Assembly (NCBI GenBank): GCA_030544685.1
Contig: CP086683.1
Span: 5,146,001-5,210,000 of the forward strand
DNA: 64,000 nt
Direction: 5' to 3'
Source: Pseudomonas sp. B21_DOA
GTDB lineage: Bacteria; Pseudomonadota; Gammaproteobacteria; Pseudomonadales; Pseudomonadaceae
The notes under the pieces are model-generated. The model did no database searches and was not told where the DNA came from. It saw only the letters and a list, made by a program, of their open reading frames with translations. Within the stretch, counting starts at the first letter, position 1. Every line of letters begins with the position of its first letter. The translations under genes and the position numbers were made by a program. Positions 20,216 through 30,965 of this stretch are shown in pieces.

Positions 20216-21328
20216 TCAACCACGAGCCAGAACCTTGCGCAGCGCCTCAAGAAAACGGCTGTTTTCCGCTGGCAGACCGATGGTCACCCGCAGGTGGTTC
20301 GGCATGCCGTAATTGGCCACCGGACGCACGATCACGCCTTCGCGCAGCAAGCCCTGGAAAACCGGAGCCGCGACCTGGCCGAGATCGACGCAGATGAAGT
20401 TGCCTTTGGACTCGATCCAGCCCAGCCCCAACTCACGGAAACCCGCCTGCAACTGCTGCATGCCGGTTTCGTTGAGCTGGCGGCTTTGCGCCAGATATTC
20501 CTCGTCCTTCAACGCCGCACACGCCGCCGCCAAGGCGAGGCTGTTGACGTTGAATGGCTGACGAACGCGGTTCAGCACGTCCGCCACCACAGGCGTCGAC
20601 AAGCCATAACCGACGCGCAGCGCGGCCAGGCCATAGGCCTTGGAGAAGGTGCGCGACACCAGCAGGTTCGGGTACGCGGCGAGGAAATCGAGACCGTCCG
20701 GCAAATCGCTGCCTTCGGCGTACTCGATGTAAGCCTCGTCCAGCACCACCAGAACGTGCTCGGGTACATCTTGCAGGAACTCATCCAGCGCCTCAGCGCC
20801 GAACCAGGTGCCGGTCGGGTTGTTCGGGTTGGCGATGAACACCACGCGGGTGTTAGCGTCGATGGCCGCAAGCATCGCCGGCAGGTCATGGCCCCAATCC
20901 TTGGCCGGAACGACTTTGGCTTGTGCGCCGACCGCTTGAGTCGCGATCGGATAGACGGCGAAAGCGTGCTCGCTGAACACCGCATTCAGGCCTGGGGCCA
21001 GATAGGCACGGGCTACCAGCTCAAGAATGTCGTTGGAGCCATTGCCCAGGGTGACCTGATTCAGCTCGACGCGACACTGCTCGGCCAGTAGTGATTTCAG
21101 GGCGAAACCATTGCCGTCCGGGTAGCGGGTCAGCTCGGCCAGCTCTTCGCGAATTGCCGCCAGCGCCTTTGGGCTGGCGCCCAATGGGTTTTCGTTACTC
21201 GCCAGTTTGACGACTTTTGCCGGATCCAGATCCAGCTCGCGCGCCAGTTCGTCCACAGGCTTGCCCGGAACGTACGGCGAAAGTTGTTGCACGCCCGGCT
21301 GTGCCAGAGCGAGGAAGTTGCCACTCAT
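20216..21328 (-). CDS. hisC: Histidinol-phosphate aminotransferase
   Basis: A 370-residue class I/II PLP aminotransferase. It has KLASNENPLGASP at the start, NPNNPTGTW, the DEAYIEYA substrate region, and SRTFSKAYGLAALRVGYG with the Schiff-base lysine. Besides imidazole acetol phosphate, this HisC2-type (HisHb) enzyme located between pheA and tyrA probably also handles aromatic amino acids. It starts 13 bp after pheA. Confidence 0.94.
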   Translation of the reverse strand: MSGNFLALAQPGVQQLSPYVPGKPVDELARELDLDPAKVVKLASNENPLGASPKALAAIREELAELTRYPDGNGFALKSLLAEQCRVELNQVTLGNGSNDILELVARAYLAPGLNAVFSEHAFAVYPIATQAVGAQAKVVPAKDWGHDLPAMLAAIDANTRVVFIANPNNPTGTWFGAEALDEFLQDVPEHVLVVLDEAYIEYAEGSDLPDGLDFLAAYPNLLVSRTFSKAYGLAALRVGYGLSTPVVADVLNRVRQPFNVNSLALAAACAALKDEEYLAQSRQLNETGMQQLQAGFRELGLGWIESKGNFICVDLGQVAAPVFQGLLREGVIVRPVANYGMPNHLRVTIGLPAENSRFLEALRKVLARG

Positions 21329-21341
21329 TTGCTACCGCCCC

Positions 21342-22436
21342 TTAGAGAACTGCTTTCGGGTAGGAACCCAGCACTTTGAGTGCTACTGCTTCCTGACTGA
21401 TCTTTTCCAGCACACCTTTGATCAACGGATCACGGTGGTGGCCGACGAAGTCGATGAAGAACACGTAAGTCCATTTGCCGCTGCGCGACGGACGGGTTTC
21501 GATGCGGGTCAGGTCGATGCCATTGTCATGGAACGGCACCAGCAGCTCATGAAGCGCGCCGGGCTTGTTGCTCATCGACACGATGATCGAGGTCTTGTCG
21601 TCACCGGTTGGCGGCACTTCCTGGTTACCGATCATCAGGAAGCGCGTCGAGTTGTCCGGGCGATCTTCGATTTTCTCGGCAAGACGCGTCAGGCCGTACA
21701 GCCCCGCCGCCATATCGCCAGCGATCGCTGCCGAATTCCACTCACCCTTGACCCGCTTGGCCGCTTCGGCATTGCTCGACACCGCGACGCGCTCGACATT
21801 CGGGTAATGCGCGTCCAGCCACTTGCGGCACTGGGCCAGCGACTGCGCGTGGGAATAGATGCGGCTGATGCTGTCGGTCTTGGTGTTTTCGCCGACCAGC
21901 AGATGGTGGTGGATGCGCAGCTCGACTTCGCCACAGATCACCATGTCGTGTTCGAGGAAGCTGTCCAGCGTGTGGTTGACCGCGCCTTCGGTGGAGTTTT
22001 CCACCGGCACCACGCCGAAGTTCACCGCACCGGCGGCGACTTCACGGAACACTTCGTCGATCGCCGCCATCGGCTTGCTGATCACCGCGTGGCCGAAGTG
22101 CTTCATCGCCGCCGCTTGGGTGAAGGTGCCTTCAGGGCCGAGATAGGCCACTTTCAGCGGCTGCTCCAGCGCCAGGCACGACGACATGATTTCGCGAAAC
22201 AGCCGCGCCATTTCTTCGTTGCCCAGCGGCCCCTGATTGCGCTCCATCACGCGCTTGAGCACCTGAGCTTCGCGCTCGGGACGATAGAACACCGGCACTT
22301 CGCCTTCGGCCAGCGAGGCCATCTTCACGCGGGCGACTTCCTGGGCGCAACGCGCACGCTCACTGATCAGCTCGAGGACTTTGGTGTCCAGAGCGTCGAT
22401 GCGAACGCGCAGTGCCTTGAGTTCTTGCTCGGACAT
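21342..22436 (-). CDS. pheA: Bifunctional chorismate mutase / prephenate dehydratase
   Basis: 364 residues: an AroQ chorismate mutase helix bundle (1 to about 90; LKALRVRIDALDTKVLELISER), then prephenate dehydratase (YLGPEGTFTQAA, PVENSTEGAVNHTLD), then an ACT regulatory domain with the phenylalanine-sensing region IETRPSRSGKWTYVFF. It makes phenylpyruvate. The start shares one base with the serC stop (TGATG), so the two are coupled. Confidence 0.96.
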   Translation of the reverse strand: MSEQELKALRVRIDALDTKVLELISERARCAQEVARVKMASLAEGEVPVFYRPEREAQVLKRVMERNQGPLGNEEMARLFREIMSSCLALEQPLKVAYLGPEGTFTQAAAMKHFGHAVISKPMAAIDEVFREVAAGAVNFGVVPVENSTEGAVNHTLDSFLEHDMVICGEVELRIHHHLLVGENTKTDSISRIYSHAQSLAQCRKWLDAHYPNVERVAVSSNAEAAKRVKGEWNSAAIAGDMAAGLYGLTRLAEKIEDRPDNSTRFLMIGNQEVPPTGDDKTSIIVSMSNKPGALHELLVPFHDNGIDLTRIETRPSRSGKWTYVFFIDFVGHHRDPLIKGVLEKISQEAVALKVLGSYPKAVL

Positions 22437-23521
22437 CAGCCGTGTTCCTTCTCGAATTCCGCCATGTACGCGACCAGCGCGTTGACCGCGGTGATGTCGA
22501 CGGCGTTGTAGATGGAGGCGCGCATACCGCCGACCGAGCGGTGGCCTTTGAGGTTGAGCAGGCCGCGCTCGTCGGCACCGGCGAGGAACGGCTTGTCCAG
22601 ACGATCGTCAGCCAGACGGAACGGCACGTTCATCCACGAGCGATCCGACTTGTTGATCGGGTTACTATAGAGGCCGCTGGCGTCGATGAAGTCGTACAGG
22701 GTGCGCTGCTTGACGTCGTTGAGCCTGGCGATCGCTTCAACGCCGCCCTGCTCTTTCAGCCACTGGAACACCAGACCGGACAGGTACCAGGCCAGCGTCG
22801 GCGGGGTGTTGTACATCGAGCCGTTATCGGCCGCGACCTTGTAGTTGAGCATGGTCGGGCACAGCGAGCGCGCCTTGCCCAGCAGGTCTTCGCGGATGAT
22901 GTTGACGACGATGCCACTCGGGCCGATGTTCTTTTGCGCGCCGGCGTAGATCATGCCAAAACGCGAGATATCGACCGGGCGCGAGAGGATGTCGGAAGAC
23001 ATGTCGGCCACCAGCGGCACGTCACCGGTTTGCAGGATCCACTGGAATTCCAGACCGCCAATGGTTTCGTTCGGCGCGTAGTGAACGTAAGCGGCGTCTT
23101 TCGACAGGTTCCACTCGTTCTGGCCTGGGATGGCGAAATAGTCGTAAGGCTTGGCAGTGGCAGCAACGTTGACGTGGCCGTAGCGCGAAGCTTCTTCGAT
23201 GGCTTTCTGCGACCAGATACCGGTGTCGATGTAATCGGCCGAGCCGCCTTCAGGCAGCAGGTTCAGCGGGATCTGCGCAAACTGCTGGCTGGCGCCGCCC
23301 TGCAGAAACAGCACTTTGTAGTTCGACGGGATATTCAGCAGGTCACGCAGATCCTGCTCGGCCTGGGTGGCGATGGACACGAACTCATCGCTGCGATGGC
23401 TCATTTCCATGACCGACAGACCCTTGCCGTGCCAATCAAGGAGTTCACCCTGGGCGCGCTGCAGGACAGCTTCAGGCAGCGCCGCCGGACCGGCGCAGAA
23501 GTTATAGGCTCGCTTGCTCAC
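22436..23521 (-). CDS. serC: Phosphoserine aminotransferase
   Basis: A 361-residue class V aminotransferase acting in serine and pyridoxal phosphate biosynthesis. It starts SKRAYNFCAGPAALP, and has FLQGGASQQFAQIPLNL and GAQKNIGPSG with the PLP lysine. GTG at 23521 gives the standard length; an ATG two codons upstream (23527) is also possible and has a GAGCGAG ribosome site. First of the translationally coupled serC-pheA pair. Confidence 0.95.
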   Translation of the reverse strand: MSKRAYNFCAGPAALPEAVLQRAQGELLDWHGKGLSVMEMSHRSDEFVSIATQAEQDLRDLLNIPSNYKVLFLQGGASQQFAQIPLNLLPEGGSADYIDTGIWSQKAIEEASRYGHVNVAATAKPYDYFAIPGQNEWNLSKDAAYVHYAPNETIGGLEFQWILQTGDVPLVADMSSDILSRPVDISRFGMIYAGAQKNIGPSGIVVNIIREDLLGKARSLCPTMLNYKVAADNGSMYNTPPTLAWYLSGLVFQWLKEQGGVEAIARLNDVKQRTLYDFIDASGLYSNPINKSDRSWMNVPFRLADDRLDKPFLAGADERGLLNLKGHRSVGGMRASIYNAVDITAVNALVAYMAEFEKEHG

Positions 23522-23582
23522 ATCCAATCTCGCTCTGATTTGGTGGTATCACGCAATAAATCACACTACCGATCAACATGGT

Positions 23583-23674
23583 CCTGTGGGAGCGAGCCTG
23601 CTCGCGAATGCATCACCGCGGTGCTTCAGAGGTACCGCAGCGCCTGCTTTCGCGAGCAGGCTCGCTCCCACAGG
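23583..23674. repeat. REPIN, family A (inverted pair)
   Basis: Two oppositely oriented copies of the motif CCTGTGGGAGCGAGC..GCTCGCGAA flank a 40-bp spacer. It lies between gyrA and serC. Other family A pairs are at 33001, 42656 and 59334. Confidence 0.88.
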
Positions 23675-23716
23675 AGATATCCATGATGTCGAAAATTCAT
23701 ACCGGACAAATAACAA

Positions 23717-23740
23717 GGGGGCGAATTCTCATCCGCCCCC
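23717..23740 (-). terminator. gyrA terminator-like hairpin
   Basis: 7-bp stem GGGGGCG/CGCCCCC with a 10-nt loop, about 12 bp after the gyrA stop. The downstream T content is modest. Confidence 0.65.
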
Positions 23741-23752
23741 TCGTTTGTCCGC

Positions 23753-26407
23753 TTATTCCTGCGGTTCTTCGTCTGCTGCGGCGTCGAGTTGCTGGTCTTC
23801 ACCGACATCGTCGATGCCGACGCTGCCTGCGATTTCCTCGCCCTCTTCACCTTCGAGCTCTTCGCCTTCGATTTCCGAAGGCTCCTGAACCCGCTCCAGC
23901 CCGACCAGGGTTTCATCCTTGGCCAGCTTGATCAGCGTCACGCCCTGAGTATTACGGCCCAGGCTCGACACTTCGTCGACACGGGTACGCACCAGGGTGC
24001 CCTGATCGGAGATCAGCATGATTTCTTCGCCGTCGAGCACCTGCACTGCGCCGACCAGACGGCCGTTACGCTCGTTGCTGACCATGGCAATCACGCCCTG
24101 ACCGCCACGCTTGTACTCAGGGAACTCGGAGATCGCGGTGCGCTTGCCATAACCACGCTCGGAAGCGGTGAGGATCTGGCTGCCTTCTTCCGGGATCAGC
24201 ATGGAAATCAGCTTCTGCCCTTCCGGCAGACGCATGCCGCGCACGCCGCGAGCGGTACGGCCCATGGCACGCACGTCGGACTCTTTGAAGCGGGTGACCT
24301 TGCCGCCGTCGGAGAACAACATTACTTCGCGCTCACCATCAGTGATGGCCGCAGAGATCAGCACGTCGCCTTCGTCCAGCTCCAGCGCGATCAGACCGAC
24401 GCTGCGCTGACGGCTGAAGGATTCCAGCGGGGTCTTCTTCACGGTGCCGTTGGCGGTGGCCATGAAGATGTAGTGACCTTCGGTGTACTCCTCGACCGGC
24501 AGCATGGTGGTGATGTATTCACCGTCATCCAGCGGCAGCAGGTTGACCAGCGGACGACCACGGGCCGCGCGGGAGGCTTCCGGAATCTCGTAGGTCTTGA
24601 GCCAGTACACCTTGCCCTTGCTGGAGAACAGCAGCAGCGTGGTGTGGCTGTTGGCAACCAGCAGGTGAGCGATGTAGTCCTCGTCCTTGACGCCGGTAGC
24701 CGATTTGCCTTTGCCGCCACGACGCTGAGCCTGGTACGCAGCCAGCGGTTGGGTCTTGGCGTAGCCACCGTGGGAAATGGTCACGACGCGCTCTTCTTCC
24801 GGGATCATGTCGCCCAGGGTCAGATCGAGACGGGCATCGAGAATTTCGGTGCGGCGCACATCGCCGTATTCGGCGCGGATCACTTCCAGCTCTTCGCGGA
24901 TCACTTCCATCAGGCGCACAGCGCTGTTGAGGATGCGGATCAGCTCGCCGATCTGGTTGAGGATCTCTTGATACTCGGCCAGCAGCTTCTCGTGCTCCAG
25001 ACCGGTCAGACGGTGCAGGCGCAGCTCGAGAATGGCTTGGGCCTGTTCTGGCGAGAGGAAGTACTTGCCTTCGCGCAGGCCGTATTGCGGATCGAGGTTT
25101 TCCGGACGGCACGAATCGGCACCGGCGCGTTCAACCATCGCCACCACAGCCGAGGATTCCCAAGGCGTGCTGATCAGCGCTTCCTTGGCTTCCGACGGCG
25201 TTGGCGAAGCCTTGATCAGGGCGATCACCGGGTCGATGTTCGACAGCGCAACGGCCTGGCCTTCGAGAATGTGCCCACGCTCGCGCGCCTTGCGCAGTTC
25301 GAACACGGTACGACGGGTAACCACTTCGCGACGGTGACGGACGAAGGCTTCCAGCAGATCCTTGAGGTTGAGGATGCGCGGGCGGCCGTCGATCAGCGCG
25401 ACGATGTTGATACCGAACACCGATTGCAGCTGGGTCTGGGCGTAGAGGTTGTTGAGGATCACCTCAGGCACTTCGCCGCGACGCAGCTCGATCACGACGC
25501 GCATGCCGTCCTTGTCGGACTCGTCGCGCAGCTCGGTGATGCCTTCGAGCTTCTTCTCTTTGACCAGCTCGGCGATCTTCTCGATCAGACGCGCCTTGTT
25601 CAGCTGGTAAGGCAGCTCGGTGATGACGATCTGCTGACGACCACCGACCTTGTCGATGTCTTCGATGATCGAGCGGGCACGCATGTAAATGCGCCCGCGA
25701 CCGGTGCGGTAGGCTTCGATGATGCCGGCGCGACCGTTGATGATCGCAGCCGTCGGGAAGTCCGGACCCGGAATGTATTGCATCAGCTCATCGACGGTCA
25801 GCTCGGGGTTGTCGATGAGGGCCAGGCAACCGTCGATGACTTCACCGAGGTTGTGCGGAGGAATGTTGGTCGCCATGCCCACGGCGATACCGCTGGAACC
25901 GTTGACCAGCAGGTTCGGCACGCGGGTCGGCATGACCGCCGGGATCAGTTCGGTGCCGTCGTAGTTCGGCACCCAGTCCACAGTTTCCTTGTGCAGGTCA
26001 GCCAGCAGCTCGTGCGCCAGCTTGGTCATGCGCACTTCGGTGTATCGCATGGCCGCGGCGTTATCGCCGTCGACCGAACCGAAGTTGCCCTGGCCGTCGA
26101 CCAGCAGGTAGCGCAGGGAGAAAGGCTGGGCCATACGAACGATGGTGTCGTACACGGCAGTGTCACCGTGCGGGTGGTACTTACCGATCACGTCGCCGAC
26201 GACACGGGCAGATTTCTTGTACGGCTTGTTGTAGTCGTTGCCCAGCTCGCTCATCGCGAACAGTACGCGACGGTGCACGGGCTTGAGGCCATCGCGCGCA
26301 TCCGGCAGTGCACGGCCGACGATCACGCTCATTGCGTAGTCGAGGTAGGACTGTTTCAGCTCGTCTTCGATATTGACCGGGAGGATTTCTTTGGCCAGTT
26401 CGCCCAT
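23753..26407 (-). CDS. gyrA: DNA gyrase subunit A
   Basis: 884 residues. The N-terminal breakage-reunion domain has the catalytic tyrosine in [12 protein letters not shown]. The quinolone-determining region reads [13 protein letters not shown] with Thr83 and Asp87, the wild-type Pseudomonas state, so no classical resistance substitution is visible at those two positions. The C-terminal beta-pinwheel includes the GyrA-box-like QRRGGKGKS segment. It ends in a long acidic tail ([12 protein letters not shown] and on), typical of the genus. The start [12 protein letters not shown] is conserved; further in-frame upstream codons are not. Confidence 0.98.
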   Translation of the reverse strand: MGELAKEILPVNIEDELKQSYLDYAMSVIVGRALPDARDGLKPVHRRVLFAMSELGNDYNKPYKKSARVVGDVIGKYHPHGDTAVYDTIVRMAQPFSLRYLLVDGQGNFGSVDGDNAAAMRYTEVRMTKLAHELLADLHKETVDWVPNYDGTELIPAVMPTRVPNLLVNGSSGIAVGMATNIPPHNLGEVIDGCLALIDNPELTVDELMQYIPGPDFPTAAIINGRAGIIEAYRTGRGRIYMRARSIIEDIDKVGGRQQIVITELPYQLNKARLIEKIAELVKEKKLEGITELRDESDKDGMRVVIELRRGEVPEVILNNLYAQTQLQSVFGINIVALIDGRPRILNLKDLLEAFVRHRREVVTRRTVFELRKARERGHILEGQAVALSNIDPVIALIKASPTPSEAKEALISTPWESSAVVAMVERAGADSCRPENLDPQYGLREGKYFLSPEQAQAILELRLHRLTGLEHEKLLAEYQEILNQIGELIRILNSAVRLMEVIREELEVIRAEYGDVRRTEILDARLDLTLGDMIPEEERVVTISHGGYAKTQPLAAYQAQRRGGKGKSATGVKDEDYIAHLLVANSHTTLLLFSSKGKVYWLKTYEIPEASRAARGRPLVNLLPLDDGEYITTMLPVEEYTEGHYIFMATANGTVKKTPLESFSRQRSVGLIALELDEGDVLISAAITDGEREVMLFSDGGKVTRFKESDVRAMGRTARGVRGMRLPEGQKLISMLIPEEGSQILTASERGYGKRTAISEFPEYKRGGQGVIAMVSNERNGRLVGAVQVLDGEEIMLISDQGTLVRTRVDEVSSLGRNTQGVTLIKLAKDETLVGLERVQEPSEIEGEELEGEEGEEIAGSVGIDDVGEDQQLDAAADEEPQE

Positions 26408-26831
26408 GAGAAGCCTGATTCCTTTTTCTGGTGAAACTTCGTCATATCCATGTGGGAGCAACGAAGCTCGTCGGGGCCGGCCGAGTGCCATGCGCCGACT
26501 TACGACAAATCAACATTTGGATCGCGGATTTGCGCAGTAAAGACAGCTCCGTGGAGCCGCCTCGGAAAACGCCGGATGTTATCACAAAGGCCGCCACGCA
26601 CCTATCCCCCAGATGCGCATGGAGCATAGTTAGTTGACCGATGACAGGCTTGAGGGGGACGAGAGAGGCTCAGAGCTTCTTTGAATGTGAAATCGGGGGC
26701 AGATTTACAGTTGTTTATTGACATTCAGGCCCTCATCGCTGGCAAGCCAGCTCCCACAGGTTCAATGCCGGGCACAAAACCTGTGGGAGCTGGCTTGCCA
26801 GCGATGGGGCCCGCTCAGACGCTACAGCCCT
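26408..26831. other. Intergenic region upstream of gyrA, with a REPIN
   Basis: 424 bp without a gene between the gyrA start and the mtnA stop (26832). The gyrA promoter should lie within about 26410-26640 on the minus strand; I see no strong consensus boxes. A family B REPIN occupies 26734-26806. Confidence 0.5.
26734..26806. repeat. REPIN, family B (inverted pair)
   Basis: Long inverted repeat of CATCGCTGGCAAGCCAGCTC..CCACAGG with its reverse complement, 21-bp spacer. It lies just after the mtnA stop. A near-identical copy is at 44126-44198. Confidence 0.9.
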
Positions 26832-27908
26832 TCAATGCAGGCGCTTGCGGCACATCAGCTGGGCCATTTTCGCGGTGTCCGGGCGTTCGACGATGCCTTT
26901 CTCGGTGACGATCGCGTCGATCAGATCCGCTGGAGTGACATCAAATACCGGGTTGAACGCTTCAACATCGGCACCGACGCGTTTGCCGCCAACTTCGAGC
27001 AGTTCGGCGCCATCACGCTCTTCGATCGGGATGTCATCGCCGCTGGCGAGGTTCATGTCGATGGTCGAACTCGGCGCCACCACCATGAAGCGCACGCCGT
27101 GGTGCATGGCGTTGACTGCCAGTTGATAGGTGCCGATCTTGTTCGCCACGTCGCCATTGGCGGTGATGCGGTCAGCGCCGACGATCACCCAGGTCACGCC
27201 TTTGGTTTTCATGATGTGCGCGGCGGCGGAGTCAGCGTTAAGGGTCACCGGGATGCCTTCGTTGGCCAGCTCCCACGCGGTCAGGCGCGAGCCCTGCAGC
27301 CATGGCCGGGTTTCGTCGGCGTAAACGCGTTCGACCATGCCCTCTATATAAGCAGCGCGGATCACCCCCAGCGCAGTACCGAACCCGCCAGTGGCCAGCG
27401 CGCCGGTGTTGCAGTGGGTCAGGATGGCTTGAGCGTTGCCCTGATGCTTGCGAATCAGGTCGACGCCAAGCTGCGCCATGGTCAGGTTGGCCTCGCGGTC
27501 GCTTTCGTGAATGGCGACGGCTTCGGCTTCCAGCGCCGCCAGCGGATCGGCGTTGCTTTTCAAACGATCCAGGCGATCGTGCATGCGCCCCAGCGCCCAG
27601 AACAGATTGACCGCAGTAGGACGCGAATCCGCCAGCAGGGCAAAATCCTCTTCCAGCGCCGCGTACCAGTCGCCGCCTTCGGCAATCCGCGCCCGCGCTG
27701 CGAGGACGATGCCATAGGCCGCGCTGATACCGATGGCCGGCGCGCCACGCACAACCATCGAGCGAATCGCCTCGGCCACGCCGGCGGCGCTGGTGTAGGC
27801 GATCCAGGTTTCCTCGAACGGCAAAATACGCTGATCCAGCAGGTGCAGCGCGCCATCACGCCAATCGATGGCCTTCACTTTCTCCGCAGCCAACAGTCGA
27901 TCGCGCAT
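26832..27908 (-). CDS. mtnA: Methylthioribose-1-phosphate isomerase
   Basis: 358 residues. It isomerises 5-methylthioribose-1-phosphate to the ribulose form in methionine salvage. Family features are [13 protein letters not shown], the catalytic cysteine in [19 protein letters not shown], and the catalytic aspartate in [20 protein letters not shown] start at [16 protein letters not shown]; a longer frame adds 8 residues. It is divergent from mtaD across a short intergenic region carrying candidate promoters. Confidence 0.95.
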   Translation of the reverse strand: MRDRLLAAEKVKAIDWRDGALHLLDQRILPFEETWIAYTSAAGVAEAIRSMVVRGAPAIGISAAYGIVLAARARIAEGGDWYAALEEDFALLADSRPTAVNLFWALGRMHDRLDRLKSNADPLAALEAEAVAIHESDREANLTMAQLGVDLIRKHQGNAQAILTHCNTGALATGGFGTALGVIRAAYIEGMVERVYADETRPWLQGSRLTAWELANEGIPVTLNADSAAAHIMKTKGVTWVIVGADRITANGDVANKIGTYQLAVNAMHHGVRFMVVAPSSTIDMNLASGDDIPIEERDGAELLEVGGKRVGADVEAFNPVFDVTPADLIDAIVTEKGIVERPDTAKMAQLMCRKRLH

Positions 27909-27939
27909 CCCACACCCCGCACTCATGAACAAAAGCCGC

Positions 27940-27945
27940 CGATTA
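27940..27945 (-). promoter_or_regulatory. Candidate -10 box for mtnA
   Basis: A perfect TATAAT on the minus strand, 32 nt upstream of the mtnA ATG. No good -35 hexamer is visible at 17 bp, so this is a weak call based on position. Confidence 0.4.
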
Positions 27946-27972
27946 TAGCGATCCCCCGCGAAGACGCTCGGG

Positions 27973-27978
27973 TATACT
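27973..27978 (+). promoter_or_regulatory. Candidate -10 box for mtaD
   Basis: TATACT on the plus strand, 38 nt upstream of the mtaD start. The two divergent genes could thus share a compact back-to-back promoter region. Confidence 0.4.
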
Positions 27979-28015
27979 TCGCCATCCTTTACAAAAGCAC
28001 TGGAACCGACCCTCG

Positions 28016-29350
28016 ATGCCGAAACCTGCCATTGCGCTCGACCTGTTATTGCTGCCGACCTGGCTGGTCCCCGTCGAACCCGCAGGCGTGGTGCTCAAGG
28101 AGCACGGCCTGGGCATCCGCGACGGTTGCATCGTGTTTATCGGCCCGCGCGCCGAAGCGTTGAAGTGTAACGCGACAGAAATCCGTGAACTGCCGGACGT
28201 TCTGTTGGCGCCGGGACTGATCAACGCCCACGGCCACGCGGCGATGACGCTGTTCCGTGGCCTGGCTGACGATCTGCCGCTGATGACCTGGCTGGAAAAC
28301 CACATCTGGCCGGCCGAAGGCAAATGGGTCGATGAGGACTTCGTCCGCGACGGCACCGATCTGGCCATCGCCGAGCAGATCAAGGGCGGCATCAGCTGTT
28401 TCTCGGACATGTATTTCTTCCCGAAAGTCGCCAGCGAGCGCGTGCACAACAGCGGCATCCGTGCGCAGATCGCCATTCCGATCCTCGATTTCCCGATCCC
28501 CGGCGCCAGCAGTGCCGACGAAGCCATTCGTCAGGGCGTCGAATTGTTCGGCGACCTCAAGCATCACGAACGCATCAAAATTACTTTCGGCCCTCATGCA
28601 CCCTACACCGTCGGTGATGAGAACCTGGAGAAAATCAGGGTGATCGCCGAGGAGCTGGACGCCGCGATCCACATGCATGTGCACGAGACCGCTTTCGAGG
28701 TGCAACAGGCCGTCGAGCAAACCGGCGAACGGCCACTGGCGCGCCTCGGCCGCCTGGGCCTGCTCGGGCCGCGCTTCCAGGCCGTGCACATGACCCAGAT
28801 CAGCGATGACGACCTCGCCCTGCTGGTAGAAAGCAACAGCAGCGTGATCCACTGCCCGGAATCCAATCTGAAACTGGCCAGCGGCTTCTGCCCGGTCGAA
28901 CGTTTGTGGCAGGCTGGAGTGAACGTCGCCGTCGGTACCGATGGTGCGGCGAGCAACAATGATCTCGACCTGCTCGGCGAAACCCGTACCGCCGCCCTGC
29001 TGGCCAAAGCCGTCGCCGGTTCCGCCACCGCGCTGGACGCCCACCGCGCCTTGCGCATGGCCACCCTCAATGGCGCCCGTGCACTGGGGATCGAGGCGCA
29101 GGTCGGCTCGCTGGAGCTCGGCAAGGCCGCCGACATCGTCGCTTTCGACCTGTCTGGTCTGGCGCAACAACCGGTGTATGACCCGGTGTCGCAGCTGATC
29201 TACGCCACCGGGCGCGATTGCGTGAAACACCTGTGGGTCGCCGGCAAGCAACTGCTCGACGACCGGCGCCTGACCCGTATGGACGAACAACAGCTGGGCG
29301 CAACCGCCCGCCACTGGGGCCAGCGCATCAGCGGCCACACCGAATCGTAA
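28016..29350 (+). CDS. mtaD: TRZ/ATZ-family amidohydrolase, 5-methylthioadenosine / SAH deaminase (MtaD-like)
   Basis: A 444-residue metal-dependent deaminase. Metal ligands are visible as [32 protein letters not shown] and [14 protein letters not shown]. In pseudomonads this enzyme deaminates 5-methylthioadenosine to methylthioinosine, an alternative entry to the salvage path that includes MtnA, its divergent neighbour here. The substrate is inferred from family and context. Confidence 0.88.
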   Translation: MPKPAIALDLLLLPTWLVPVEPAGVVLKEHGLGIRDGCIVFIGPRAEALKCNATEIRELPDVLLAPGLINAHGHAAMTLFRGLADDLPLMTWLENHIWPAEGKWVDEDFVRDGTDLAIAEQIKGGISCFSDMYFFPKVASERVHNSGIRAQIAIPILDFPIPGASSADEAIRQGVELFGDLKHHERIKITFGPHAPYTVGDENLEKIRVIAEELDAAIHMHVHETAFEVQQAVEQTGERPLARLGRLGLLGPRFQAVHMTQISDDDLALLVESNSSVIHCPESNLKLASGFCPVERLWQAGVNVAVGTDGAASNNDLDLLGETRTAALLAKAVAGSATALDAHRALRMATLNGARALGIEAQVGSLELGKAADIVAFDLSGLAQQPVYDPVSQLIYATGRDCVKHLWVAGKQLLDDRRLTRMDEQQLGATARHWGQRISGHTES

Positions 29351-29408
29351 ACACCGCGGCGCAATATCCGCGGCTACAGCCCTTTTCAGGTTTTTCGAGG
29401 AATTGAAC

Positions 29409-30107
29409 ATGAGCAACGTCGACCACGCCGAAATCGCCAAATTCGAAGCCCTGGCCCATCGCTGGTGGGACCGCGAAAGCGAATTCAAACCGCTGCATGA
29501 CATCAACCCGCTGCGGGTCAACTGGATCGACGAACGAGTCAATCTGGCCGGCAAGAAAGTCCTCGACGTCGGTTGCGGCGGCGGCATCCTCAGCGAAGCC
29601 ATGGCCCAGCGCGGCGCCACGGTGATGGGTATCGACATGGGCGAAGCGCCGCTGGCGGTCGCGCAACTGCATCAACTCGAGTCCGGAGTCAGCGTCGAGT
29701 ATCGCCAGATCACCGCCGAAGCCCTCGCCGAAGAGATGCCCGAGCAGTTCGACGTGGTCACCTGCCTGGAAATGCTCGAGCACGTGCCGGATCCGTCCTC
29801 GGTAATCCGCGCCTGCTTCCGCATGGTCAAGCCGGGCGGCCAGGTGTTCTTCTCGACCATCAACCGCAACCCGAAGGCCTATCTGTTCGCGATCATCGGC
29901 GCCGAATACATCATGAAGCTGCTGCCGCGCGGCACCCACGACTTCAAGAAATTCATCCGCCCGTCCGAGCTCGGCGCGTGGAGCCGCATGGCCGGCCTGA
30001 CCGTCAAGGACATCATCGGCCTGACCTACAACCCGCTGACCAAGCACTACAAGCTGGCCAACGACGTTGACGTCAACTACATGATCCAGACCCTGCGCGA
30101 GGAATAA
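29409..30107 (+). CDS. ubiG: Ubiquinone biosynthesis O-methyltransferase
   Basis: A 232-residue SAM-dependent class I methyltransferase performing both O-methylations of ubiquinone. SAM motif [19 protein letters not shown] is near residue 50, with [11 protein letters not shown] and [12 protein letters not shown] downstream. The start at [13 protein letters not shown] follows a GAGGAAT ribosome site. The mupP start follows 4 bp after the stop. Confidence 0.96.
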   Translation: MSNVDHAEIAKFEALAHRWWDRESEFKPLHDINPLRVNWIDERVNLAGKKVLDVGCGGGILSEAMAQRGATVMGIDMGEAPLAVAQLHQLESGVSVEYRQITAEALAEEMPEQFDVVTCLEMLEHVPDPSSVIRACFRMVKPGGQVFFSTINRNPKAYLFAIIGAEYIMKLLPRGTHDFKKFIRPSELGAWSRMAGLTVKDIIGLTYNPLTKHYKLANDVDVNYMIQTLREE

Positions 30108-30111
30108 GCCG

Positions 30112-30783
30112 ATGGCCATCAGAGCGGTACTTTTCGACATGGACGGCACCCTGCTCGACACCGCGCCGGACTTCATCGCCATCTGCCAGGCGATGCGCGC
30201 CGATCGCGGTCTGCCACCGATCAACGACAAGCACATCCGCGACGAGATTTCCGGCGGGGCCAAGGCCATGGTCGCAGTGACGTTCTCGATGGATCCGGAA
30301 TCGCCGGGCTTCGAAGAACTTCGTCTGGAGTTCCTGGAGCGCTATCTGGTCGGCTGCGCCGTGCACAGCAAACTGTTCGACGGCATGGCCGAACTGCTCG
30401 TTGACATTGAAAAGGCCCACCTGATCTGGGGCGTGGTCACCAACAAACCGCTGCGCTTCGCCGAGCCGATCATGCAACGTCTGGGGCTGGCCGAGCGTTC
30501 GGCGCTGCTGATCTGCCCGGATCATGTGAAGAACAGCAAGCCGGATCCGGAGCCTTTGATCCTCGCCTGCAACATGCTTGATCTGGATCCGTCGACCGTA
30601 CTGTTTATCGGCGATGATCTGCGCGATATCGAATCCGGCCGCGATGCCGGCACCAAGACCGCTGCGGTCACTTACGGCTACATCCACCCGGATGACAACC
30701 CACGGCATTGGGGCGCAGACGTGGTGGTGGATCACCCGCTGGAGTTGCGCAAGGTGCTTGATAGCGCGCTTTGCAGCTGCTGA
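30112..30783 (+). CDS. mupP: N-acetylmuramic acid 6-phosphate phosphatase (HAD family)
   Basis: A 223-residue HAD-IA hydrolase. It has motif [13 protein letters not shown], motif II VTNKP, motif III lysine in [10 protein letters not shown], and motif [16 protein letters not shown]. The position next to ubiG matches Pseudomonas mupP, which dephosphorylates MurNAc-6P in the cell-wall recycling bypass that also supports fosfomycin resistance. A phosphoglycolate phosphatase is the alternative from sequence alone. Confidence 0.88.
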   Translation: MAIRAVLFDMDGTLLDTAPDFIAICQAMRADRGLPPINDKHIRDEISGGAKAMVAVTFSMDPESPGFEELRLEFLERYLVGCAVHSKLFDGMAELLVDIEKAHLIWGVVTNKPLRFAEPIMQRLGLAERSALLICPDHVKNSKPDPEPLILACNMLDLDPSTVLFIGDDLRDIESGRDAGTKTAAVTYGYIHPDDNPRHWGADVVVDHPLELRKVLDSALCSC

Positions 30784-30800
30784 CCTGACTGCGCCAAGCT

Positions 30801-30928
30801 CCCTGTGTGGCAAGGGGATTTATCCCCGCTGGGCTGCGAAGCGGCCCCGCTTTGATCCAGGCAATGTGACACACAGGTTTTGCGACGGCTTCGCCGCCGA
30901 ACGGGGATAAATCCCCTCGCCACAGGGG
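30801..30928. repeat. REPIN, family C (inverted pair)
   Basis: Left arm contains GGCAAGGGGATTTATCCCC, right arm ACGGGGATAAATCCCCTCGCC in opposite orientation, about 60 bp between cores. Lies between mupP and the SDR gene. Other copies are at 40061 and 47124. Confidence 0.85.
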
Positions 30929-30965
30929 TGAAGCAGGTCTTCATGAAAAGGACTACGAGGTTTTT

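Noticed and set aside
23789..26434. Very long open frame antisense to gyrA (881 codons)
   Set aside because: Arises from codon bias of gyrA on the other strand; composition rich in His, Gln and Asp with no domain.
26449..26483. Possible REP fragment near the gyrA start
   Set aside because: Only the first few bases match family A; no inverted partner.
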